A stretch of 16,088 nt of DNA from Salinisphaera sp. UBA1666 (lineage in GTDB: Bacteria > Pseudomonadota > Gammaproteobacteria > Nevskiales > Salinisphaeraceae): NCBI GenBank assembly GCA_002320455.1, contig DCKU01000091.1:16097-32184 (forward strand), given 5' to 3'. Below the pieces are notes generated by a model. It was not told where the DNA came from. It saw only the letters and a program-made list of their open reading frames with translations, and did no database searches. A program made the position numbers and the translations under genes. How positions within the stretch are numbered: the first letter of the stretch is position 1; the number at the start of each line of letters is the position of its first letter. Below are positions 1 through 8,968 of the stretch, one piece after another.

Positions 1-449
1 ACGTTGCGCCGATCCGGGTTGGCGCTGATCAGGCTCTGCTGGTTCTGGGCGTAGTTGGATACGCCGCGCATGTAGTACACATAGTCGATATGCGCATTAC
101 GCGGGTGTTGTTTGATGAAGCGATCGGCTGCATCCGTGGCCTGGTCGAAATCCCCGGCTTCGTAGTGCGCCGTCACCGACTCGAGCTCGGACTGCAGCGC
201 GTAAGGCGTGAACGGGAAACGTGCGGTGACCTCGGAGTACAATGGCAGCGCCTGTTCGGGCTGGTTGTGCACCAGAAAGTCGCGCGCAGAATCGTACAGG
301 CGGGCGGCATCCGCGGATTTCAGCTTTTCGCCCTGGCGGTTCTTGAGCGGTACCTTGCTGTAGCCCGTGTCTTCGATGCTCTTGTCCGAAGCACAGCCAG
401 TCAGTATCAGTGCCCCGGACATGCCGAGCGCGAGAACGATGTGTCGCAT
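1..449 (-). CDS. bamD: BamD, outer-membrane assembly lipoprotein (5' part; runs off the window start)
   Basis: BamD is the essential lipoprotein of the BAM complex. It sits on the periplasmic face of the outer membrane and helps BamA insert beta-barrel proteins. Reading the minus strand from the ATG at 447-449 gives 149 codons with no stop. The protein opens with a lipoprotein signal peptide whose lipobox LTGC puts the acylated cysteine at residue 19. Next come TPR-like helices carrying the BamD signatures RFPFTPYALQSELE, ADRFIKQHP and DYVYYMRGV. Only the N-terminal half is present, and the 3' end lies beyond position 1. It is divergent from rluD, as in many gammaproteobacteria. The family assignment is secure from motif similarity; full length and the C-terminal TPRs cannot be seen. 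Confidence 0.93.
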   Translation of the reverse strand, partial: MRHIVLALGMSGALILTGCASDKSIEDTGYSKVPLKNRQGEKLKSADAARLYDSARDFLVHNQPEQALPLYSEVTARFPFTPYALQSELESVTAHYEAGDFDQATDAADRFIKQHPRNAHIDYVYYMRGVSNYAQNQQSLISANPDRRN

Positions 450-498
450 TGAAGCCCCGAGCGCGTACAGGCGCGTATCCAAACGAAAACAAAGCGAA

Positions 499-528
499 AG
501 TATACCTATGATGATTCTTGCGAGTCAT
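499..528 (-). promoter_or_regulatory. Candidate sigma-70 promoter for bamD
   Basis: Read on the minus strand, a TATACT -10 hexamer (499-504, 5 of 6 matches to consensus) follows an ATGACT -35-like hexamer (523-528, 4 of 6) after an 18-bp spacer. It lies about 50 bp upstream of the bamD start, in the only intergenic gap between bamD and rluD. This is a sequence match only. I found no equally good promoter for rluD in the opposite direction; a TATGAT at 507-512 lacks a convincing -35. Confidence 0.4.
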
Positions 529-569
529 ACGTCCACGCGACTTGGGGTCGCAAACGCCGGACACGCGCG

Positions 570-1544
570 ATGACTGCGCCGCAGCCAGCGACCGTTCACG
601 AGTTCTCGATCGACGAGAGCGCGGCAGGCAAACGCCTGGACAAGGCCCTGGCAGAAGCGCTGCCGGATTACTCGCGCTCGCGCTTAAAGCAGTGGCTCGA
701 AGAGGGCGCGCTGACCGTCGACGGCATCAGCCCCGCGCCCAAGACCGTGGTGGCCGGCGGCGAGCGTGTTCGATTGGTGGTGCCCGAGACACCGCACGAT
801 GAATCGGTCGCGCCCGAGCGCATCCAGCTGAATATCATCCACGAGGACGCAGCGATCCTGGTGCTGGACAAGCCGGCCGGGCTCGTGATGCACCCCGGCG
901 CCGGCAACGCCAGCGGCACGCTGCAAAACGCGCTTGTCGCCTACGACGACTCGCTGGCCGCACTCCCGCGCGCTGGCATCGTGCACCGGCTGGACAAGGA
1001 CACCTCCGGCATTCTGGTGGTGGCCAAGACCTTTGCCGCGCACAAACAACTTGTGGCGGATCTGGCCGAGCGCACGATCAAGCGCGAATACGAAGCCGTA
1101 TCGGTCGGTGTGATGACGGCCGGTGGTCACGTCGATGCGCCAATCGATCGCCACCCGGTCGATCGCAAGAAGATGGCCATCCGTGAGGAGGGGCGCGAGG
1201 CCGTGACCCACTATCGGGTGATCGACAAGTACCGCTCGCACACGCATATCCGCTGTCAGCTGGAGACCGGGCGCACGCACCAGATCCGCGTGCATATGGC
1301 CCACGTGCGTTTTCCGCTGCTGGGCGATCCGGTCTATGGTCGGCGCCTGGCGTTGCCCAAGGACGCCAGCCCGGCGTTCGCCGACGCCTTGCGCGGGTTC
1401 AAGCGCCAGGCCCTGCACGCGGCGACTCTGGGCCTGGCCCATCCCGACACCGGCGAGGCCATGCAGTGGAGCGCGCCGCGCCCGGCGGATTTCGAAACGT
1501 TGCTGGCGGCTCTGGCCGCTGATGCGCGCGAGCACCGGACATGA
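570..1544 (+). CDS. rluD: RluD, 23S rRNA pseudouridine(1911/1915/1917) synthase
   Basis: RluD isomerises three uridines in helix 69 of 23S rRNA to pseudouridine, which is needed for normal ribosome assembly. The 324-residue length fits the family (about 326 in E. coli). An N-terminal S4 RNA-binding domain spans roughly residues 14-75, with the family signature PDYSRSRLKQW. The RluA-type catalytic domain follows. The motif GIVHRLDKDTSG carries the catalytic aspartate D142 (D139 in E. coli), and LETGRTHQIRVHMAH is the conserved second motif. LLGDPVYGRR and RQALHA, near the C-terminus, are also typical of RluD rather than RluA or RluC. The ATG at 570 is the first start in this frame and has no strong Shine-Dalgarno sequence. 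Its stop overlaps the pgeF start, so the two genes are cotranscribed and probably translationally coupled. Confidence 0.96.
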   Translation: MTAPQPATVHEFSIDESAAGKRLDKALAEALPDYSRSRLKQWLEEGALTVDGISPAPKTVVAGGERVRLVVPETPHDESVAPERIQLNIIHEDAAILVLDKPAGLVMHPGAGNASGTLQNALVAYDDSLAALPRAGIVHRLDKDTSGILVVAKTFAAHKQLVADLAERTIKREYEAVSVGVMTAGGHVDAPIDRHPVDRKKMAIREEGREAVTHYRVIDKYRSHTHIRCQLETGRTHQIRVHMAHVRFPLLGDPVYGRRLALPKDASPAFADALRGFKRQALHAATLGLAHPDTGEAMQWSAPRPADFETLLAALAADAREHRT

Positions 1545-2296
1545 ATCCGGCCAGCGATTTCATCTGGGCCGACTGGCCGGCACCGGCCGGTATTCGCGCG
1601 GGCACGACGCGCCGCACGGGCGGGGTGAGCAAATCACCTTTTGATGCCTTGAATCTGGGCGATCATGTCGGCGATGCCTCCGAATCGGTAGCGCTTAACC
1701 GCGGGCGTCTGCAGCAAACGCTGGCGCTGCCCGCCGCGCCGATCTGGCTCAATCAGGTTCATGGCACGACCGTCGCTAGGCTCGATGCAAGCACCGTCTG
1801 GCCCGTCGAAGCCGACGCCGCGGTCACGCGCGATCCGGCCTGTGTGCTGGCCATATTGACCGCCGACTGCCTGCCGGTCGTGCTGACCAGCCGCGACGGG
1901 CAGGTGCGCGCAGCCGCCCATGCCGGCTGGCGCGGCCTGGCCGCCGGCGTGCTCGAGGCCACAGTGGCAGCCATGGACTGCTCCCCAGGCGAGATCATGG
2001 CCTGGCTGGGCCCGGCCATCGGCCCGCGACGATTCGAGGTGGGTGCCGAGGTGCGCGCCGCGTTCGTGGATGCCCACAGCGACGATCACGCCGCGTTTCG
2101 CGAAGCCCGTCGACCCGGCAAATTCCTGGCGGATATCTATGCCCTGGCGCGGGCCCGGCTGCAAAGAGCCGGTATCAGTCAGGTCAGCGGCGGCGGCCAC
2201 TGCACCGTGACCGATGCCGGTTTCTACTCACATCGGGGTGACCGCGGCCAGACCGGGCGCATGGCCACGTTGATCTGGTATGCCCCATCGGTGTAA
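1541..2296 (+). CDS. pgeF: PgeF (YfiH), polyphenol oxidase/peptidoglycan editing factor
   Basis: PgeF belongs to the DUF152 or laccase-domain family. In E. coli it removes wrongly incorporated amino acids from peptidoglycan precursors, so that L-Ser does not replace L-Ala in UDP-MurNAc-monopeptide. The 251 residues match the family length. The three metal-ligand motifs are present: NQVHG (H74), TADCLPV (C110) and AHAGWRG (H127), equivalent to H71, C107 and H124 in E. coli YfiH. LGPAIGP and the C-terminal TGRMATLIW are further family signatures. The ATGA overlap with rluD (1541-1544) fixes the start. The rluD-pgeF order is conserved in gammaproteobacteria. Orthology is clear; older database names call this multicopper polyphenol oxidase. 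Confidence 0.94.
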   Translation: MNPASDFIWADWPAPAGIRAGTTRRTGGVSKSPFDALNLGDHVGDASESVALNRGRLQQTLALPAAPIWLNQVHGTTVARLDASTVWPVEADAAVTRDPACVLAILTADCLPVVLTSRDGQVRAAAHAGWRGLAAGVLEATVAAMDCSPGEIMAWLGPAIGPRRFEVGAEVRAAFVDAHSDDHAAFREARRPGKFLADIYALARARLQRAGISQVSGGGHCTVTDAGFYSHRGDRGQTGRMATLIWYAPSV

Positions 2297-2304
2297 GCCC
2301 CGCT

Positions 2305-2333
2305 GGCGCGCCGAGCGCATCACTCGGCGCGCC
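2305..2333. terminator. Perfect 11-bp inverted repeat between convergent pgeF and uvrA
   Basis: GGCGCGCCGAG (2305-2315) and its exact reverse complement (2323-2333) flank a 7-nt loop. The repeat begins 9 bp after the pgeF stop and ends 32 bp before the uvrA stop on the opposite strand, so it could form a very stable GC hairpin in both transcripts. No U-tract follows in either direction, so it is not a textbook intrinsic terminator. A bidirectional terminator or 3'-end stabiliser is the likely role. A weaker second repeat (ACAGCG at 2343-2348, CGCTGT at 2357-2362) lies between it and the uvrA stop. Confidence 0.5.
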
Positions 2334-2365
2334 GGATCGACAACAGCGTAGTCAGCCGCTGTGCT

Positions 2366-5308
<2,943 letters not shown>

Positions 5309-5339
5309 GCGATGAACTCGCCCAGAGACGAAACATCAC

Positions 5340-5367
5340 AGTATAGCGCCCGCGACAAGTCAGTCGG
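5340..5367 (-). promoter_or_regulatory. Candidate promoter for uvrA
   Basis: On the minus strand a TATACT -10 hexamer (5340-5345) lies 31 bp upstream of the uvrA ATG. The best -35 partner is CCGACT (5362-5367), 16 bp away and matching only 3 of 6 positions. The -10 is good and the -35 is weak. The call rests on position and hexamer similarity alone. Confidence 0.35.
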
Positions 5368-5369
5368 AT

Positions 5370-5399
5370 AAAGCCCGGCCACGAACGGGTGCGGGCTTT
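5370..5399. terminator. Terminator-like hairpin inside the divergent uvrA/yajR promoter region
   Basis: AAAGCCCG (5370-5377) pairs with CGGGCTTT (5392-5399) in a perfect 8-bp stem. Inside it, CAC (5380-5382) can pair with GTG (5389-5391), separated from the outer stem by a 2-nt bulge on one side only and closing a 6-nt loop. Flanking A and T runs of three make it terminator-like in both directions. It is unusual because it lies between two divergent genes, where no annotated transcript ends. It could block stray antisense transcripts, end a small unannotated RNA, or be a regulatory palindrome. Confidence 0.4.
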
Positions 5400-5507
5400 G
5401 GCTGTGTTAACCTCGCCGGCTGTCGCCGGACGCCGGTCCGCCGAGCGCCTCGGCCGACCCACTGGCTGCGATAACCTGCAGCACTCATCAGCATCGAGGG
5501 GCGGCCC

Positions 5508-6881
5508 ATGACACCCACCGAATCGCGCGCGGCCTTGTCACTGGCGGGGATTTTCTCGCTGCGAATGCTGGGTCTGTTCATGATCTACCCCGTGTTCACG
5601 TTCTACGCCGAGCATCTGGCGGGCTCGACGCCAACGACGGTGGGCCTGGCGCTCGGGGCCTACGGGCTGACCCAGGCACTGCTACAGATTCCCTTCGGCT
5701 TCGCCTCGGATCGCATTGGTCGCAAGCGCATGATTGCCATCGGCTTGTTGATCTTTGCCGGCGGCAGTGTGGTGGCGGCTCTTTCGAGTACGATTTACGG
5801 GGTCATCTTCGGGCGGATCCTTCAGGGCGCAGGGGCTGTTGGCTCAACGATCCTGGCGCTCAACGCCGACCTGACGCGCGAAGAGTCGCGCACCAAGGCC
5901 ATGGCCACGATCGGGCTAACGATCGGCGGAGCATTTGCCCTGGCGCTGGTCGCCGGGCCGTTGATCAACGCCTGGGCCGGCGTACCGGGAATCTTCTGGT
6001 TCACGGCCGTGTTGGCGCTCGTGGGTATCGCGGTGCTTTACGGGGTGACCCCCACGCCGGCCGATACGCGTTCGCATCGCGATACGCAGGCGGTACCCGA
6101 GCTGTTCGGCCGGGTGCTGGCCGATCGCGAGCTGCTACGACTGGATTTCGCGATCTTTGCCCTGCACGCGATCCTGACGGCCAGCTTCATCGCGCTGCCG
6201 GCCATGCTGCGCTCGGTGCTGGGTATCCATCAGGACTGGCAGTGGATGGTCTATCTGCCCACGCTGCTGGTGTCGGTCGCACTGATGGTGCCGGCGATCA
6301 TCCTGGCCGAGTCCAAGCGCCAGATGAAGCCGGTGTTCGTGGCCTCGGTGGCCGTGCTCTGTATCGCCCCGGGCATTCTGGCGTTCTATCGCGACAGCCT
6401 GGTCGAGATTCTGGTGCTGCTGACGCTGTTCTTTGCAGCCTTCAACATCATGGAGGCCAGCCTGCCGTCGTTGATCTCCAAGGTGGCCCCGGCCGATGGC
6501 AAGGGGACCGCCATGGGCATCTATTCCTCCGCGCAGTTCTTCGGCATTTTTATCGGCGGAACCGTGGGTGGCTGGGCCTTCGGGCAGTTCGGCACCGGCG
6601 GCGTGTTCGGCTTTGCGGCGTTGGTCGGACTGGTGTGGCTGGTCGTGGCCGTGGGCATGCCCAAACCGCGCTTTGCCCGCACGCATATGGTCAATGTCGG
6701 CGCGATGGGCGATCATGAGGCCCAGCGCCTGGCGGCCGAGATCGAGGCCGTCGACGGTGTCTTCGAAGCCGTCGTGGTGCCGGCCGACGAAGTCGCCTAC
6801 ATCAAATTCGACGGCCGCGTGGTCGAGCCGGATGCGCTCAACCGCTTCGGTCGTTCTCGTTCCACGGCCGCGCCGGCGTAA
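5508..6881 (+). CDS. yajR: YajR-like MFS transporter with C-terminal YAM domain
   Basis: This is a 12-helix major facilitator superfamily inner-membrane protein of the YajR subfamily, a proton-driven exporter group whose natural substrate is not established. The 457-residue length equals that of E. coli YajR (about 454). The N-terminal FSLRMLGLFMIYPVF helix is subfamily-typical. MFS motif A, GFASDRIGRKR, occupies residues 64-74 in the first cytoplasmic loop. GRILQGAGAVGS (about 106-117) is the motif B region, and LPSLISKVAP with GTAMGIYSSAQFFG marks the C-terminal half. Residues from about 393 to 448 form a soluble ferredoxin-like YAM domain (AEIEAVDGVFEAVVV, VAYIKFDGRVVE). A GAGG Shine-Dalgarno-like sequence (5494-5497) precedes the ATG. 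An MFS gene between uvrA and ssb is also known in Pseudomonas, so the placement is conserved even though no functional link is proven. Confidence 0.9.
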   Translation: MTPTESRAALSLAGIFSLRMLGLFMIYPVFTFYAEHLAGSTPTTVGLALGAYGLTQALLQIPFGFASDRIGRKRMIAIGLLIFAGGSVVAALSSTIYGVIFGRILQGAGAVGSTILALNADLTREESRTKAMATIGLTIGGAFALALVAGPLINAWAGVPGIFWFTAVLALVGIAVLYGVTPTPADTRSHRDTQAVPELFGRVLADRELLRLDFAIFALHAILTASFIALPAMLRSVLGIHQDWQWMVYLPTLLVSVALMVPAIILAESKRQMKPVFVASVAVLCIAPGILAFYRDSLVEILVLLTLFFAAFNIMEASLPSLISKVAPADGKGTAMGIYSSAQFFGIFIGGTVGGWAFGQFGTGGVFGFAALVGLVWLVVAVGMPKPRFARTHMVNVGAMGDHEAQRLAAEIEAVDGVFEAVVVPADEVAYIKFDGRVVEPDALNRFGRSRSTAAPA

Positions 6882-6914
6882 TCCGGCGGCCGCTCATCGA
6901 CCAGGGAGTCCTCC

Positions 6915-7451
6915 ATGGCCAGTCGAGGCATCAACAAAGCCATCATCGTCGGTAATCTCGGCGCCGATCCGGAAACGCGCTATACCGCGGGCGGCACGGC
7001 CGTGACCAACTGCAACGTGGCCACCTCCGATACGTGGCGCGACAAGACCTCGGGTGAAATGCAAGAGCGCACCGAGTGGCACCGGATCGTGTTCTTCGCC
7101 CGCCTGGCCGAAGTGGCGGGTGAGTATCTGAAAAAAGGCTCCAAAGTCTACGTGGAAGGCCGGATCCAGACCCGCAAATGGCAGGGCCAGGACGGCCAGG
7201 ATCGTTATACGACCGAAATCGTGGCCAACGAGATGCAGATGCTGGACTCGCGTGGCGGCCAGGGCGGTGGCATGGGCGGCGGCGGTAGCGCCCCGTTCGG
7301 CGGCGGCCAAGGCCAGCGCAGCGGCGGCGGTCAGCAGGGCGGTGGCTATGGCGGCGGCCAAGGCGGCGGTGGTCAAGGCGGCTATCAACAGCCGCAGCCG
7401 GCCAGCGAGCCCGGCTTCGACGACGACCTGGACGACGATATTCCGTTCTAG
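6915..7451 (+). CDS. ssb: Single-stranded DNA-binding protein SSB
   Basis: SSB coats single-stranded DNA in replication, recombination and repair and recruits partner proteins through its acidic tail. At 178 residues it equals E. coli SSB in length. The OB fold (about 1-111) keeps the DNA-stacking aromatics W41, W55, F61 and W89. The linker (about 112-166) is extremely glycine- and glutamine-rich and largely made of GGGQ-type repeats. The protein ends in the intact interaction tip DDDLDDDIPF. A good Shine-Dalgarno sequence, AGGGAG (6903-6908), lies 6 bp before the ATG. The gene follows yajR by 33 bp on the same strand and may be read from it; I see no separate strong promoter. Its TAG stop lies inside the 7448-7471 palindrome. 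Confidence 0.97.
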   Translation: MASRGINKAIIVGNLGADPETRYTAGGTAVTNCNVATSDTWRDKTSGEMQERTEWHRIVFFARLAEVAGEYLKKGSKVYVEGRIQTRKWQGQDGQDRYTTEIVANEMQMLDSRGGQGGGMGGGGSAPFGGGQGQRSGGGQQGGGYGGGQGGGGQGGYQQPQPASEPGFDDDLDDDIPF

Positions 7452-7471
7452 GGCCTGTTAACAGGCCCTAG
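7448..7471. terminator. 24-bp perfect palindrome containing the stop codons of both convergent genes
   Basis: CTAGGGCCTGTT (7448-7459) is followed directly by its exact reverse complement AACAGGCCCTAG (7460-7471). The ssb stop TAG (7449-7451) is in the left arm, and the stop of the convergent thioredoxin gene (7468-7470 on the minus strand) is in the right arm. As RNA it would form a GC-rich stem closed by a loop around GUUAAC. No U-tract follows on either side. A shared bidirectional terminator or mRNA 3'-end stabiliser is likely. Confidence 0.55.
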
Positions 7472-8286
7472 CGGGCGGCCTGGTTCACGCCGTGCGCAAG
7501 CGTGGCCTGTGAAAGCAGGCCCGTATGCCGGCGCACCAGCCGGCCATCGGCGTCGTAAAACAGGGTGGTGGGATAACCGGGTATGGCCAGTGCGTCAGCC
7601 AATGCGTGCCGAGCATCGATCAGCGCGTTGGACAGCGACAGATCGGTTTGCCTTAAAAATTGATGCATTGCGCTAACGGCATCGTCTTCGTTCACGAATA
7701 CGACCGTTACTGCCTGGTGTTCGGCTTGATAGCGCGCCAGCATCGGCATTTCACGCCGACAGGGGCCACACCAGCTGGCCCAGAGATTGACGACCATCGG
7801 TTTGTCCGGCGCCTGTCGCTTGAGTTCGGTCAGCGTGGTTGACGTGTCGTCGATTCGGGCCAGTGCGGTGCTGGGCATCGGCTGGTGCGCCGGGGTCACC
7901 GCCTGTAGGCCGGCGGTACCTATTATCAGGGTGAGCGCGCCAGCGGCCAGCGCGCCGGCGAGCGGTATGCGCGCCGCTCGAACACGCCAGCCGGCCACCG
8001 CGGCGTAGAGCAGCAGGCCGGCCACGCCGCCCCACGGACTGAAACCGCGATCGCGGATATCGAGGATCGCAAGCGGCGCGTCGATATACAGCGGTGCGTA
8101 AGTTGCAACGAACACCAGACGCGCGGCCAACCCGCCGACCAGTGCCATGGCCATGAGCCGATCGACGATACGCACGCGCCGCCCGTGCCCGAGAGCGGCT
8201 CCAACCGCCAGGGCCACCAAGAGCGCAGCAATGCCGATCAGCCCGCGGGAAGGCATTAGAAGCGGGCCTAGCGATACGACATCCAC
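7468..8286 (-). CDS. TlpA-family thiol:disulfide protein with Lgt-like membrane N-terminus
   Basis: This is a membrane-anchored periplasmic thioredoxin, likely reducing or shuffling disulfides on the periplasmic side. Residues about 15-130 are hydrophobic, with several predicted helices. They resemble part of prolipoprotein diacylglyceryl transferase (GGLAARLVFVATY, PLAILDIRDRGFSPWGG), but the Lgt histidine motif HGG reads WGG here, so Lgt activity is unlikely. Residues about 140-272 form a TlpA/ResA-like thioredoxin domain with active site WCGPC (172-176), the preceding strand VVNLWAS, and the cis-proline loop GYPT (P239). The GTG at 8286 is chosen because homologues of this fused type begin with an LGPLL-like segment; an internal ATG at 8256 is the alternative. 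The gene lies 15 bp downstream of the phosphatase-like gene and is probably cotranscribed with it. Confidence 0.8.
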   Translation of the reverse strand: MDVVSLGPLLMPSRGLIGIAALLVALAVGAALGHGRRVRIVDRLMAMALVGGLAARLVFVATYAPLYIDAPLAILDIRDRGFSPWGGVAGLLLYAAVAGWRVRAARIPLAGALAAGALTLIIGTAGLQAVTPAHQPMPSTALARIDDTSTTLTELKRQAPDKPMVVNLWASWCGPCRREMPMLARYQAEHQAVTVVFVNEDDAVSAMHQFLRQTDLSLSNALIDARHALADALAIPGYPTTLFYDADGRLVRRHTGLLSQATLAHGVNQAAR

Positions 8287-8301
8287 AAGACAGCGGCTCG
8301 C

Positions 8302-8787
8302 TCAGCGCTCCACGCCCAGCTTGTCGCGCATGGCATCGAGCAACGGCGAGCTGGGATTCAGGCCGGTATCGAGGCCGATCTGCAAAGCTTGCGCCGGCGC
8401 GGTGTCGTGCAGATAGCGTGCGCGATATGCCATCAGCGCGCCCACGCGATTGCTGCTGGCGCAATGGACCAGCGCCGGCGTGCCCTCGGCCAGTGCATCG
8501 TCGAGCTGGCGTGCACTGGTCTCGTTGATGTCGCCGGGCCCGGCGACCGGGATCACGACATAGCGCATGCCGGCCTCGGCGACCGTGCGGGCCTCGTCAT
8601 ATTCGTTGAACTCGCCGTCCGGGCGCAGATTGATCACGGTCTGTACGCCTTCGCGGGCTGCGGCAGCCAGCTGCTCTTGGGTCGGCTGGCCGGCGGTGAC
8701 GATATCGTCGCCGTAGCGGGCCGCATGGTTCAGATCGCTTGCGTAGTCAGTCATCACAACAACCGTTTTAAAACACACAGCCTGCAT
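8302..8787 (-). CDS. Beta-lactamase-hydrolase-like/DSP-type phosphatase-fold protein
   Basis: This small cytoplasmic protein resembles the PF04273/DUF442 group of dual-specificity-phosphatase-like proteins. Visible features are the early IVTAGQPTQEQLAAAAREGV segment, TVINLRPDGE, and the candidate nucleophile loop VHCASSNRVGAL. C109 and R114 are separated by four residues, one fewer than in classical Cys-X5-Arg phosphatases. This loop length is normal for the DUF442-like group and also for rhodaneses, so the substrate and even phosphatase activity are uncertain. The start is ambiguous. The ATG at 8787 gives 161 residues; the ATG at 8754 gives 150 residues beginning MTDYASDL, which removes an atypical hydrophobic leader. 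Neither has a clear Shine-Dalgarno sequence. It lies upstream of the thioredoxin gene in an apparent two-gene unit, and divergent from the GNAT-like gene. Confidence 0.78.
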   Translation of the reverse strand: MQAVCFKTVVVMTDYASDLNHAARYGDDIVTAGQPTQEQLAAAAREGVQTVINLRPDGEFNEYDEARTVAEAGMRYVVIPVAGPGDINETSARQLDDALAEGTPALVHCASSNRVGALMAYRARYLHDTAPAQALQIGLDTGLNPSSPLLDAMRDKLGVER

Positions 8788-8929
8788 GATCGCGTCTTGT
8801 GCGTAATAGACAAGATGCCGTGCTCGAGCAAGTTGATTGCCGTGGCGGCCGACCGATCGGTGGCGCGACGAAAATGACTCGAGATCAAAGACTTGGTGTG
8901 TTCGCTGTCACAAATGCGTCATTGGCCAG

Positions 8930-8938
8930 TGTTATATT
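8930..8938 (+). promoter_or_regulatory. Candidate extended -10 promoter for the GNAT-like gene
   Basis: TGTTATATT at 8930-8938 matches an extended -10 element (TG, one base, TATATT) in a locally AT-rich patch of otherwise GC-rich DNA. No good -35 lies at the expected distance, which extended -10 promoters can tolerate. Transcription would begin near 8945, about 24 bp before the ATG at 8969. This favours that start over the longer open frame beginning at 8837. The rest of the 181-bp gap (8788-8968) shows no recognisable gene. Confidence 0.4.
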
Positions 8939-8968
8939 TGCAAGCTGCAATCAAACGCCCGCTGCGAC

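Noticed and set aside
507..512. TATGAT hexamer as a -10 for rluD
   Set aside because: No -35-like hexamer lies 16-18 bp upstream, and the hexamer overlaps the spacer of the better bamD promoter candidate on the other strand.
684..1535. Long minus-strand open frame opposite rluD
   Set aside because: The conserved RluD motifs are all on the plus strand; the antisense product has no recognisable motifs or plausible start signal.
5436..5455. Small GC-rich inverted repeats upstream of yajR (for example CCGAG-CGC-CTCGG)
   Set aside because: Stems of about 5 bp are expected often at this base composition and have no supporting position or partner.
5466..5481. CTG-N10-CAG match (CTGCGATAACCTGCAG) resembling a LexA box upstream of yajR
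   Set aside because: The flanking C/G replace the T/A of CTGT...ACAG, the centre is not an alternating AT tract, and it sits near yajR rather than the uvrA promoter. CTG-N10-CAG arises easily by chance in GC-rich DNA.
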